Shown: positions 34,997-44,628 of the stretch, one piece after another
How the letters are laid out: every line of letters starts with the position of its first letter
Numbering within the stretch: position 1 is the first letter of the stretch
Assembly: GCF_030372765.1 (NCBI RefSeq)
Contig: NZ_JAUCMW010000004.1
Span: forward strand, 124,001 to 188,000
DNA: 64,000 nt
Source: Labilibaculum sp. K2S
GTDB lineage: Bacteria > Bacteroidota > Bacteroidia > Bacteroidales > Marinifilaceae
Direction: 5' to 3'
The notes under the pieces: generated by a model
The model's input: only the letters and a program-made list of their open reading frames with translations
What the model was told of the DNA's origin: nothing
The model's database searches: none
Translations under genes and position numbers: made by a program

Positions 34997-37393
34997 ATGG
35001 CAACAGCGAAAAAACCTTCCAAAGGAAAAACTCTTTCTCAAAAGAAAAAAAGCAACAAAAAAAAGAACAATGGAAAGCGTTCATTTTCTAATTACTTAAT
35101 CCGTTTTTTTGGGTTTGGGCTACTATTATTCCTGATAACTATCGGTATTTTACTAGGCAGTGTATACATCGGACTTTGGGGCAAATTGCCGGATTACTAT
35201 ACTCTTAAGAGCATTAAAAATGCCAATGCATCTGAAATATATTCTGAAGATGGTGTTGTTTTGGGAAGAGTTTATGCTGAAAACCGAACCAATGTAAAAT
35301 TTAAAGACATTTCTCCAGATGCAATCGATGCGCTAATCGCTACTGAAGATACCCGGTTTTATGAACATCAAGGTATTGATCAAAGAAGTATGATGCGCGT
35401 ATTGGTAAAATCCTTAGTTATGGGGGATAGAAGCTCAGGAGGAGGAAGTACTCTGAGTCAGCAGTTGTCAAAAAATCTATATCCCCGGGGAAATTTTGGC
35501 CCCTTAAGCATGCCGGTAAACAAAATTAAGGAGACCATAACTGCATCTCGTCTGGAAAAAATTTATTCTAAAAAGGAAATTCTTCAACTGTATTTAAATA
35601 CAGTTTCATTTGGTGAGAATGTTTTTGGTATTGAAAGTGCATCCCGACAATTCTTTAGTAAGCCGGCATCAAAACTTGAAATTCAGGAATGTGCCGTACT
35701 CATTGGTATGCTTAAAGCTCCAACATCCTATAATCCGAGACTTCATCCTGAAAGATCAAAACAAAGAAGAAATATTGTTTTGAGTCAAATGGCTAAATAC
35801 AACTTCATTACGGATCGAAAACTAAATGAAGTTCAAGCACTTCCATTAATTATTAATTATCAGAAGCAATCAACACAAACTGGTTTGGCATCTTATCTTC
35901 GGGAAAGAATAAGAATTGAAGCAAATACAATATTAAAAAAATACCCAAAAGAAGATGGTACCTACTATGATATTTACCGTGATGGACTAAACATCATAAC
36001 CACACTAGATGCGAGAATGCAAATGCATGCTGAAAAAGCAGTTGCAGAGCATATGAAAAATTTACAATCCCAATTCGTTCAGCATTTGGGCAAAAAATCT
36101 CCTTGGGGAAATAATACAGATGTAATAGAGGATGCAAAACTACGATCTGAACGTTACAAATCCCTTAAACAAAAAGGAAAATCAAAAACAGAAATTAATA
36201 AAATATTTAATGAGAAGGTGGACATGAAAATTTTCACCTGGAATGGAGATAAAATTGTAAAAATGTCTCCTCTTGACTCCATAAAGCATTACATCCAAAT
36301 ATTAAACACCGGATTTTTAGCCATGGAACCTCAGAGTGGGAAAATTAAAGCCTGGGTTGGCGGAATCAATTTCGATCATTTTAAATATGATCATGTAAAA
36401 GCAAAGCGACAAGTTGGATCGATCTTTAAGCCAATAGTTTATACTGCGGCTTTGGAAGAAGGAATTTCTCCTTTCGAGTACCTTCCCAATGAACGAAAAA
36501 TTTATGAAGAATACGATAATTGGTCGCCGAGAAATGCGGATAACCTTTACGAAGGAAGTTACAGCATGGAAGGAGCACTTGCTGAATCGGTAAATACTAT
36601 TGCTGTAGATGTTCTTTTGGAAACCGGAATTCGTAATACCATAGTGTTGGCTGAAGAAATGGGAATTGACAGTAGTTTACCAAAGGTACCATCTCTCGCC
36701 TTGGGAACTGCGAATATTTCACTGTTTGAGATGATTCAGGTTTATGCTACTCTGGCGAACAGAGGTGTACACACAGATCCTTACTACATTTCTAAAATTG
36801 AAGATCACAAGGGTAATTTAATTGTAGATCTTTCTGCTGAAAGGGAAGAAAACAGATTTGTAATATCTCCTCAAAATGCCGATATAATTAATCATATGCT
36901 TCAGGCTGTAGTTAACGACGGCACAGGAAAATCTCTTCGTTCTGTTTATGGATTAGAGGGAGATCTGGCTGGAAAAACAGGTACGACACAAGATCAGGCA
37001 GACGGCTGGTATATTGGTTACAATTCCAATTTGGTTGCAGGGGTCTGGGTTGGTGCAGAAGATATGCGTATTCATTTTAACTCCCTAAGCCTTGGACAAG
37101 GAGCAAGCATGGCGTTACCCATTTACGGTAAGTTCATGAATAAATTAAGCACCAATAAAAACTTTAAACGATATACCAACTCACCTATCTCAAAACCTGA
37201 CAGCGATATTTTGGCAGACTTGGATATGCCTCACTATTTGCCACCTGAATCAAACTTTTTCGATAATTTATTTGGTATTACAACAACAGATCCAGATAAA
37301 TTAATGAAACGAAAAGCGAGACGGGAAAAGCGTAAGGATGAGAAAAAATCAATTTATCAAAAAATTAAAAACATATTTCGTCGCAAAAACTAG
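34997..37393 (+). CDS. Penicillin-binding protein 1A (bifunctional)
   Basis: 798 residues. A Lys-rich cytosolic tail (1-32), membrane helix (about 34-58), then the GT51 transglycosylase domain with catalytic Glu117 in ATEDTRFYEHQGID and GGSTLSQQLSKNLYPR. The transpeptidase domain has nucleophile Ser475 in VGSIFKP, ESVNTIAV (SxN) and GKTGTTQDQADGW (KTG). It polymerises and cross-links peptidoglycan at the outer face of the inner membrane. The basic C-terminus (MKRKARREKRKDEKKS) is typical of Bacteroidota homologues. Monocistronic. Confidence 0.95.
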   Translation: MATAKKPSKGKTLSQKKKSNKKKNNGKRSFSNYLIRFFGFGLLLFLITIGILLGSVYIGLWGKLPDYYTLKSIKNANASEIYSEDGVVLGRVYAENRTNVKFKDISPDAIDALIATEDTRFYEHQGIDQRSMMRVLVKSLVMGDRSSGGGSTLSQQLSKNLYPRGNFGPLSMPVNKIKETITASRLEKIYSKKEILQLYLNTVSFGENVFGIESASRQFFSKPASKLEIQECAVLIGMLKAPTSYNPRLHPERSKQRRNIVLSQMAKYNFITDRKLNEVQALPLIINYQKQSTQTGLASYLRERIRIEANTILKKYPKEDGTYYDIYRDGLNIITTLDARMQMHAEKAVAEHMKNLQSQFVQHLGKKSPWGNNTDVIEDAKLRSERYKSLKQKGKSKTEINKIFNEKVDMKIFTWNGDKIVKMSPLDSIKHYIQILNTGFLAMEPQSGKIKAWVGGINFDHFKYDHVKAKRQVGSIFKPIVYTAALEEGISPFEYLPNERKIYEEYDNWSPRNADNLYEGSYSMEGALAESVNTIAVDVLLETGIRNTIVLAEEMGIDSSLPKVPSLALGTANISLFEMIQVYATLANRGVHTDPYYISKIEDHKGNLIVDLSAEREENRFVISPQNADIINHMLQAVVNDGTGKSLRSVYGLEGDLAGKTGTTQDQADGWYIGYNSNLVAGVWVGAEDMRIHFNSLSLGQGASMALPIYGKFMNKLSTNKNFKRYTNSPISKPDSDILADLDMPHYLPPESNFFDNLFGITTTDPDKLMKRKARREKRKDEKKSIYQKIKNIFRRKN

Positions 37394-38202
37394 AAGTAAT
37401 TCCTCAAGTATTTATCGGACTCATTTTTAACCTCTTGCTTCAATCTATTGTTCTGATTTTTTAAGTTTTTAAGAGTTCTCTTCACTGTAGGTTGAGTTAA
37501 TTCCCTGTCTAGTTTAATCAAGAAATTATCCATCACTTTATAATTGTGCCAATTTCCTAATAGTGTTTCGGTTGAATTTACAATATCTAAAGCTTGTCTT
37601 CTTTTCTCATCATCCTGAAGCGTAAGCAACAATTGCTGAAGAGCCTTAACAACCTTGAGCAGCTTTCTGATTTCATGATGGTATTCCTCTCCTTGTGATG
37701 AATTAAATAACTTGTTTACTATTTCCAATTCATCGCGAATAATGCTGTCTACTTTTATTATAAGTTCCGCAATATTCACCTGATTTAATGAAGAACATAA
37801 ACTTGTTACTCCTTTTTTAAACTTTAGGATCTCGAATTCAGAGCATTTAGCTCTAAATTTTTCAACACTTGCATCCAACCCGTCATCCAAAACAAACATT
37901 ATCTCAGAGGGTATATCAACATTACTGTTTAACAACAATGATTTAGAAACTTGAAGAGCACGGAGTTTACCGGCACTATTAAAAATGCCTTTCAACTGTT
38001 TCAATAACTTCGAGCCGGCATCAGTATCTAAATCAAATTCTTCAATCAATAGCAGTAAGCTTCGTATGTATTTAATATCAACACGTAACTTATGAATGTC
38101 CTCTTCTTTAATTTGCTTGGCCTCTGACAAATTAATTAAAAAAGAATCGAACCTCTCTCTATAAAATGAACTTAAACTGGTATTTTCTTCTTTAGATTGC
38201 AT
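37390..38202 (-). CDS. CHAD domain protein
   Basis: 270 residues from the ATG at 38202 (an upstream TTG is ignored). Helical, with conserved basic/histidine patches: EEDIHKLRVDIKYIRSLLLL near the start and EYHHEIRKLLKVVKALQQLL near the middle, the two halves of the CHAD domain. CHAD proteins bind polyphosphate and often accompany CYTH phosphatases; no CYTH gene is adjacent. It converges with the PBP1A gene with a 4-bp overlap. Confidence 0.85.
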   Translation of the reverse strand: MQSKEENTSLSSFYRERFDSFLINLSEAKQIKEEDIHKLRVDIKYIRSLLLLIEEFDLDTDAGSKLLKQLKGIFNSAGKLRALQVSKSLLLNSNVDIPSEIMFVLDDGLDASVEKFRAKCSEFEILKFKKGVTSLCSSLNQVNIAELIIKVDSIIRDELEIVNKLFNSSQGEEYHHEIRKLLKVVKALQQLLLTLQDDEKRRQALDIVNSTETLLGNWHNYKVMDNFLIKLDRELTQPTVKRTLKNLKNQNNRLKQEVKNESDKYLRNYF

Positions 38203-38294
38203 TTTTCTTGTTTTTATATACAAGATACATAAAATCAGAAAATTACAAGCATGAGATAATAATGATTTTCAATATAAAATTTAGATCTCCTATT

Positions 38295-40547
38295 TTAATG
38301 AAATAAATTTTCTGAATTAATTGGTATTTGATCAAAATAATTGGAACACCAAGATACTTGCTGATTAGCATAAGGAGTATTTTTCACCATCACAATTCTT
38401 ATAGGATATATACCTTCGTCCAGATGAATCCGGCCTCTGCGTTCCTGTCTTGCATTCAGTCCTTCATTACTTATTATCACATGATCCCCAATGGAAATTT
38501 GAGCAGGATCTACCGCATAATTAAAAAAAGTATAAGTTGCTTTTTTATCAATCTTTAAATATCCCGTAATTTCCATAGCATAGTAGTCTTCCTCAATATC
38601 CTTAGGAAACTTAATTTTATCCAAAACTCCGCACTGCACCACTTCATCATAGGTTACCTCATCAGGATTATTAAATTTCCCTTTTATAATTTTGTACTTT
38701 AATCCCTCACTTAATTCAGAAATTGTATCGGACACCAATGGTGAAATTTTAACACATTCAATAGTTCTTATTTTACTCTTTAAGCCTGATTTGTGAAAGG
38801 TCTGAGTTTTAATGGCAGTCGTATTTTCTACCACCAACGGTTTAGTATAAATTTTAGAGTTAACATCTGGATTTGAACCATCCAATGTGTATCTTATTTC
38901 AGCATCCTGCAATTTTACCTCTAAAGGCATTTCCATCTGATCAAAAAAGAAATTCTTATTAACTCCTCCATGCGGTGCCTGAATGAATGAATTTATCTCA
39001 TATTTATGCAGTAATTCGTAATGATGATTCATTCTGGTTTGAAAATCATTCCAATTTCGTTGACCTTTAGGTGACCAAACAACTTCTGCCAAAGCGCAGA
39101 TTCGGGGAGCAACCATATACTCTACCCGATCTGAGGTATTCATATATTCAGTCCAAACATTTGCTTGTGCTCCTAAAATATATTTTGCTTCATCTTCATT
39201 TAATTCTGAAGGTGTTGGTTCAAACTCATATACTTTTTGTAAGGAAGTAAAACCACCAATAGCCGTAGGTTCAATGTAATTCACATCCTGATAATGATCG
39301 AAATAACAATGAGATCCGGGTGTCATTATTACATCGTGCTTTTGTTTTGCAGCCTCTATACCTCCTGCAGTTCCTCTCCATGACATAACGGTTGCCTCAG
39401 GTGCTAACCCACCTTCCAATATCTCATCCCAACCAATAATTTTACGATTCTTACTTAGTAAAAACTTCTCTATTCGCTGAATAAAATAAGATTGTAATTC
39501 ATGTTCATCTTTCAGTCCTTCCTCCTTAATTCTTTTCTGACACAAAGGACACGATGCCCAGTTTGACTTAGGACATTCATCGCCACCAATGTGGATGTAT
39601 TTAGAGGGAAATAATTCAATAACCTCCAGCAAAACATTTTGCAAAAATTCAAAAGTAGTCTCTTTCCCTGCACAATATACATCATCAAAAACACCCCATT
39701 CATTTTCTACATTAAACGTTCCAGATTTGCAAGCCAAATAAGGATAAGCAGAGAGAGCTGCTACAGAATGTCCCGGCAATTCAATTTCCGGAATAATTGT
39801 TATGAATCGTTCCGACGCATATTTTACAATCTCTTTAATTTGATCCTGGGTATAAAAACCTCCGTACCTACTCCCATCCTTTTCAATTCGCCACGCACCA
39901 ATCTCTGTAAGTTTTGGATATTTTTTAACTTCTATTCTCCAGCCCTGATCCTCGGTTAAATGCCAGTGAAAAGTATTCATTTTATACATTGCCATTAAAT
40001 CGATATACTTCTTGATAAAATCAACAGAAAAGAAGTGACGGCAAACATCTAAATGCATTCCCCGATACGAATACCTTGGCTCATCCAATATCTTCACGTA
40101 AGGAATTTTCAATTCAGTATTTAAAGGCACTATCTGCAAAAGGGATTGTATTCCGTAAAAAAATCCTTTGCCCGATTTAGCCTCAATCAAAACTCCTGTA
40201 ACATCAACAATCAAAGAATATTCTTCCTCTCCCCAATTGTTATCAGTAACCTTTTTAAAAATGATTTTATTAGATGCCGGTAACTTTCTCGTTATCTTTT
40301 TAGGGATTTCAATGCCTGTTAATTGATTTATCTGATCGCACAAATAGGAAAGTAAAATCTCTTTGTCTTCCACTTCTTCCGAAAAAAATATTTTCACATC
40401 TTCTTTTAACAATAAACTCCCCTTATCATTAATAATTCTTGATGGCTTTGGAATTATACTTATGGGATTACTTGTTTGAGCAGTAGAAGTAAAGGAATTC
40501 ATAACTTGTGCACTTACCAGCAACAAGAACATTAAGGAAGTTCTCAT
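38295..40547 (-). CDS. Beta-N-acetylhexosaminidase, GH20
   Basis: 750 residues with signal peptide (MRTSLMFLLLVSAQVMNS...). GH20b-like N-terminal domain (about 28-155), then a catalytic TIM barrel (about 155-500) with YKMNTFHWHLTEDQGWRIEV and the catalytic pair Asp323-Glu324 in IHIGGDECPKSNW. Downstream are a chitobiase C-terminal-like domain (ALDGSNPDVNSK-type, about 545-600) and a beta-sandwich end that may bind substrate. It removes terminal GlcNAc/GalNAc from glycans in the periplasm or at the surface. Confidence 0.93.
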   Translation of the reverse strand: MRTSLMFLLLVSAQVMNSFTSTAQTSNPISIIPKPSRIINDKGSLLLKEDVKIFFSEEVEDKEILLSYLCDQINQLTGIEIPKKITRKLPASNKIIFKKVTDNNWGEEEYSLIVDVTGVLIEAKSGKGFFYGIQSLLQIVPLNTELKIPYVKILDEPRYSYRGMHLDVCRHFFSVDFIKKYIDLMAMYKMNTFHWHLTEDQGWRIEVKKYPKLTEIGAWRIEKDGSRYGGFYTQDQIKEIVKYASERFITIIPEIELPGHSVAALSAYPYLACKSGTFNVENEWGVFDDVYCAGKETTFEFLQNVLLEVIELFPSKYIHIGGDECPKSNWASCPLCQKRIKEEGLKDEHELQSYFIQRIEKFLLSKNRKIIGWDEILEGGLAPEATVMSWRGTAGGIEAAKQKHDVIMTPGSHCYFDHYQDVNYIEPTAIGGFTSLQKVYEFEPTPSELNEDEAKYILGAQANVWTEYMNTSDRVEYMVAPRICALAEVVWSPKGQRNWNDFQTRMNHHYELLHKYEINSFIQAPHGGVNKNFFFDQMEMPLEVKLQDAEIRYTLDGSNPDVNSKIYTKPLVVENTTAIKTQTFHKSGLKSKIRTIECVKISPLVSDTISELSEGLKYKIIKGKFNNPDEVTYDEVVQCGVLDKIKFPKDIEEDYYAMEITGYLKIDKKATYTFFNYAVDPAQISIGDHVIISNEGLNARQERRGRIHLDEGIYPIRIVMVKNTPYANQQVSWCSNYFDQIPINSENLFH

Positions 40548-40638
40548 AGAATCAATTGATTAATTGTTTGTATTGGGCTTTTGGAGCTATAAAAATAAGT
40601 AAATAATCGATTGTCCTCCTATTATTCATTAATAAGCA

Positions 40639-40675
40639 TAAAAAAAAAGTGGCACTCCTAATTGAGGAGTGCCAC
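40639..40675 (-). terminator. Terminator of the beta-propeller lipoprotein gene
   Basis: GTGGCACTCCT (40649-40659) and AGGAGTGCCAC (40665-40675) form an 11-bp stem with a 5-base loop; on the minus strand the stem is followed by a run of nine T. Confidence 0.95.
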
Positions 40676-40700
40676 CAATATCTTACTTGGAATAAATTTT

Positions 40701-41765
40701 CTAGTAACTAAACATTGTTGAATTGGGCATCGCTCCAACAGTAAATTCTTTTAATTTACTACCTGCAGGAGAGTAAACAATTACTTTCCCAGGATTTGTT
40801 CCTTCACACAACCAAAGGTTTCCATTAACAGGATTCACATCCATACCGTAGAATGTTGCATCAATAAACTTAGCTGTTGGTAAAGCTGTATCGGTAATAT
40901 TCATTGCGTAAACTGCATCAGACATAAAATAAACAGTCTTTTCGTCTTTACTGATAGCGATATTTTTAATGCCACTGGTACTTAAACTTGTCAAGACAAA
41001 TGAGCTCACTTCATCTGTTTCACCATCAATTTTTGAAAGACCAGCATTAGTATAGCTAACGTTTGGATAATTGCTATAATCAGGTACTCCAGAACAATAA
41101 GCCCAAATATCGCCATTCGCATCTTCAACCATATCTTTAGGACAAGACTTAACAGTAATTGTTTTTACTACCTCATCGGTGTCAACGTCAATCACAGAGA
41201 CAGTATTGTCATCATTCGACCACCCTCCACTGTTCGCTACGTACAATTTATTTCCTGAAACAATCATTTTTTCTGGTCCTGCACCAACGGCAATTTCCTT
41301 TGTTTTTGTCATGGTCTTTAAATCAATCACATAAACCTGATTGTTCTCCTTTGCATAATTGGCATCAGATCCGTTACCATTCGACACATAAGCTTTACCG
41401 TCTGCAAAAGCAATTTCTCTAGGATATGATAATCCGGAAATAGTAGCGTAATGCATAAAATCTGAAGCAGTAACAACTTCAACATAACCTGCACCGCTTC
41501 CTGTAGTCACAACAATAAATGCATATTCATCATTCATAGCCATAGATTGAGGATACTGCCCCAATGCGATACCATTAACAGCCACAAAATAATTCAACGT
41601 AACCTTATCATCATCATCAATTAAACTAATTGACCCATTGGCACTTCCTTCATTCAAGACAAAATTCCCTTTTAATTGAGGAATTTCATTATCATCATCA
41701 GAACATGATACAAATAATACACTTGCAACTAACAATCCCAATGCAAGATTCAAAACCTTTTTCAT
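40701..41765 (-). CDS. Surface beta-propeller lipoprotein of the cobamide locus
   Basis: 354 residues with lipoprotein signal ending VLFVSC (Cys21), followed by SDDDNE, an acidic stretch that in Bacteroidota favours export to the cell surface. The rest is a YncE/DUF5074-type propeller of about seven blades (NQVYVIDLKTMTKTKEIAVG, NTVSVIDVDTDEVVKTITVK). Its position directly downstream of a riboswitch-controlled TonB receptor, with no terminator between, suggests it is a partner of the receptor that binds or presents corrinoid. Confidence 0.75.
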   Translation of the reverse strand: MKKVLNLALGLLVASVLFVSCSDDDNEIPQLKGNFVLNEGSANGSISLIDDDDKVTLNYFVAVNGIALGQYPQSMAMNDEYAFIVVTTGSGAGYVEVVTASDFMHYATISGLSYPREIAFADGKAYVSNGNGSDANYAKENNQVYVIDLKTMTKTKEIAVGAGPEKMIVSGNKLYVANSGGWSNDDNTVSVIDVDTDEVVKTITVKSCPKDMVEDANGDIWAYCSGVPDYSNYPNVSYTNAGLSKIDGETDEVSSFVLTSLSTSGIKNIAISKDEKTVYFMSDAVYAMNITDTALPTAKFIDATFYGMDVNPVNGNLWLCEGTNPGKVIVYSPAGSKLKEFTVGAMPNSTMFSY

Positions 41766-41863
41766 ATGTTTTTTATTTTAAGTTTTTGTCATATGGAACT
41801 TACCATTTAATCATCTTCCTGTATATCGAAAGCTTTAAATATGGACGTTTCATAGCTAATTAA

Positions 41864-43774
41864 TTAAAAAATTACATTTACCCCAAAATAATACGCTCTG
41901 CCAGGCATGGGGTAAAACCTAACAATTTCATATGATTCATCTAACAGGTTTTCAACTCTACCTGTCAGTTTTATTTTTGCAAATTTGGTATTGAAACGAT
42001 AGCCTACGTTAATATCTACCAGTAAATTCCCGTCTACCTGGTCTCCTTCCCAAGTATTGGTATTTGAACGTAACGTTCCCAACACTCCAGCATCCCATTT
42101 ACCAAATAAATAATCGGAAGAAAATTTAACTAAATGATGCGGACGATAAGCTAATGATTTCTTATAGTTATCGCTTTCCTTATCATTATTGTAAGCGTCG
42201 TTGTAGGCATATTTTAATGAAGTTCGAAGATTATTATTTTTGACCTTCAGAAAATGAGTCGCTTCAATATCAACACCTTGAATTACTGTTTTACCAATAT
42301 TGATCGGTTTCCAAAGTGTTCCTGATCCTGGTTGCCATGCAATTAAATCATCATTAAGAGCCTTATACGCATTAAAATCAAGAGTAATATCTCCATACAA
42401 GGCTTTTTGAGACAGCATCATCAATCCTAACTCATAATTCCAGCCATTCTCTGATTTTAAATCAACATTCCCTGAGTTATTCCAGTAACGTTCATTAAAT
42501 GTTGGTCTTTTATAATGAGTCGATGCTTTACTACGAATATCTATAATAGTAGGAAAAAGATGAATCAGAGAACTAAACGAATACATTTCCGGTGGATTCA
42601 CCTCAGAATTCCATTCTTTACCATAAGTGAAAATAAATGTTCCTATTTGAGGTGAATACTTAGTTGCTAAAGTTAAACGTGATTCATTTTCAATAATATC
42701 ACCTTCATAATTATTGGTGATCCCTTTCAACCAAGAGTATTTACCATTTATGTCAATACTCCATTTATCAGAGAAATAATATCTCAAGTTGGCATCATTT
42801 AACCAACGTTTCGATTCTATCTCTGAAAATGTTTTATATCCTGTATTCGTAGCACTGCCTCTATCGGTATACTTCAAATAATCTGATAAATATGCAGATT
42901 TCGCTTCCAAACGAAATTTACCAATCAGTTTTTTCCAACCTATATAAGCTTTAAAGGATGAATCCCGTTGTTTCTGATAGCTAATAGGAGCACCAATTCC
43001 CATTAATCCACCAATATTCTTTTCTTTTACCTGATACCAGGCTCCAAAATCAATATAGTGTTCGTTAATTTTTAAGTGCAGGTCTTGAATCGTCCCGAAT
43101 GCTCTGTTTTCATTGTTATTTAATCGTTCAGTGGGCGATCCAAAATCATGAAAATCGGTATAGGTAAAATCATTCTTCCCATATTGAAAAAAAGCTTGTC
43201 CGGAATAGGAAATCGACTTGTTGGAATATTTACCAAAAAGTTTTGTTTTAGAATTTGAGAAACTACCTATTTCCGAATTCAATCCTATTTCCGATTTTTT
43301 CTTCCAATCGGGCATATTTGACAATTCAATAGCACCACCCAATGTTCCAGAACCATATAAAGATCCTACAGCACCATAAATCACCTGAACTTGATCAAAA
43401 GAACCTGCATTTATTAAAGATAAATCTGCCGAACCTGTTGTTAATGAATTAACCGGTATTCCATTCCAATTCACAGATGTATGTGTTCCTGAAGCTCCAC
43501 GCATTCCAACTGTAGCAAGGGCTCCAAAGGCACCATTCGAGGAAACATTCACCAAAGATGTTTTCTGAAGTAAGCTCGACAAATCCTTTCCATCGTACCT
43601 CTGAATAAGAATTGAATCAATTTGCACTGTCTTTTCGGTAGAAGAAAAATGCTGAAGCCTTGGTGCCACAATATCAATGGATTCAATCTGGATGGTATCA
43701 ACACCTATGTTTTGTGACCAAGCACAAAAACTCAAAAAGCTTACAATTACTGCAAATAAAAATTTCAACTTCAT
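41864..43774 (-). CDS. TonB-dependent receptor, BtuB-like
   Basis: 636 residues from the ATG at 43774, which gives a clean signal peptide (MKLKFLFAVIVSFLSFCAWS). Plug domain (about 45-150) with MRGASGTHTSVNWNGIPVNS and VIYGAVGSLYGSGTLGGAIE, then a 22-strand-type barrel ending in aromatic-terminal RAYYFGVNVIF. A cobalamin riboswitch lies 100 bp upstream, which identifies corrinoid uptake as the probable function. Co-transcribed with the propeller lipoprotein gene. Confidence 0.9.
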   Translation of the reverse strand: MKLKFLFAVIVSFLSFCAWSQNIGVDTIQIESIDIVAPRLQHFSSTEKTVQIDSILIQRYDGKDLSSLLQKTSLVNVSSNGAFGALATVGMRGASGTHTSVNWNGIPVNSLTTGSADLSLINAGSFDQVQVIYGAVGSLYGSGTLGGAIELSNMPDWKKKSEIGLNSEIGSFSNSKTKLFGKYSNKSISYSGQAFFQYGKNDFTYTDFHDFGSPTERLNNNENRAFGTIQDLHLKINEHYIDFGAWYQVKEKNIGGLMGIGAPISYQKQRDSSFKAYIGWKKLIGKFRLEAKSAYLSDYLKYTDRGSATNTGYKTFSEIESKRWLNDANLRYYFSDKWSIDINGKYSWLKGITNNYEGDIIENESRLTLATKYSPQIGTFIFTYGKEWNSEVNPPEMYSFSSLIHLFPTIIDIRSKASTHYKRPTFNERYWNNSGNVDLKSENGWNYELGLMMLSQKALYGDITLDFNAYKALNDDLIAWQPGSGTLWKPINIGKTVIQGVDIEATHFLKVKNNNLRTSLKYAYNDAYNNDKESDNYKKSLAYRPHHLVKFSSDYLFGKWDAGVLGTLRSNTNTWEGDQVDGNLLVDINVGYRFNTKFAKIKLTGRVENLLDESYEIVRFYPMPGRAYYFGVNVIF

Positions 43775-43879
43775 CTTATAATTTGATAAAGAAGAAAACA
43801 CAAGGACAGAACAAAAGAAATAGATGATTCAATCGTCTTCCAAACATCTTCTCCGAATGTTTTGAAAATTAAGTTTGCA

Positions 43880-44062
43880 TTGGCAGGTCTTCTGACTTAC
43901 TCAACTTTTTCGGCCTTCCCATTTCCAAAAAATAGAAACAGTGGCATTGTGGTGAAAAAGCTTTTTTATGAGCTTACAGCTACGGGAACAGTTCCGGACT
44001 TTAACCGGATTCCCTTTTCATCTCTATCTGATTAATTCAGATATATGAGAACCAATTGCATT
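43880..44062 (-). promoter_or_regulatory. Cobalamin riboswitch 1
   Basis: On the minus strand: GGGAATCCGGTTAAAGTCCG, then ACTGTTCCCGTAGCTGTAAG (the B12-box region), CCACTG, GGGAAGGC, and finally AGTCAGAAGACCTGCC (43898-43883). Order and spacing match the adenosylcobalamin riboswitch. Located 110-290 nt upstream of the BtuB-like receptor start. Confidence 0.95.
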
Positions 44063-44218
44063 GCAAATGTATAAAAAAAATCAAAATCAGATTTAGGAAT
44101 CTCTTATTTATAAAATATTATAAAACACATTGCAAATCAACCACTAATAACCGGTAAACAATAAAAAAAAGGACATCCCAAAACTGGAACATCCCTTTTA
44201 AACTGAATAAAAATTGTT

Positions 44219-44334
44219 TTTAGAATCGATAAGCAAATTTGGCTGTTATCGATCGACCATACATATTATAACCATCTTTTTCGGTGTAATTTTCACCAAG
44301 CAAATTTGACAATATTAGTCCCAAAATATATCTA
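44219..44334 (-). pseudogene. 3'-terminal fragment of a second TonB receptor gene copy
   Basis: A 38-codon frame encodes YILGLILSNLLGENYTEKDG then YNMYGRSITAKFAYRF-stop, matching the C-terminus of the intact receptor at 44627 (LGLSVANLFDENYTEKDGYN...KFGYKF), with many third-position and some amino-acid changes. It lies just downstream of repeat array B, so the order is receptor, array, receptor tail. It is an old partial duplication, not a recent one. Confidence 0.75.
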
Positions 44335-44628
44335 TTTTTTAAAAAGTATGCTTTGTAAGCTTACAATTACCATTTCCTTTTTAAAAAGTATACCGTGTAA
44401 GGTTACAACTACCACTTTTCTTTTTAAAAGTATACTGTGTATGGTTGCAATTACCATTTTCTTTTTAGATAGTATAGCATGCAAGCTTACAATTGCTATT
44501 TCTTTTTTCGAAAGTATGCTTTGTAAGGAAACAAACGCCATTTTTTTTTCTGATAATGTGCCATGTAAGCTTACATAGATCATTTTATTATTGGAAAACA
44601 ATGCGTGTAAGCTTACAAGTTATCTTTT
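44335..44628. repeat. Tandem array B, seven units of exactly 42 bp
   Basis: The palindromic core GTAAGCTTAC or variants begins at 44355, 44397, 44439, 44481, 44523, 44565 and 44607: seven units, each exactly 42 bp apart. Consensus: TTTTTAAAAAGTATxCxxTG, GTAAGCTTACAAxTACCATT. It starts about 13 bases after the intact receptor's stop. The minus strand is open for 89 codons with 14-residue repeats such as SKKEIAIVSLHAIL; coding status is unknown. Confidence 0.95.

Noticed and set aside
44306..44578. 90-codon plus-strand frame across array B
   Set aside because: It is a by-product of a 42-bp period (a multiple of 3) and runs across the receptor-fragment end; the minus strand is equally open.
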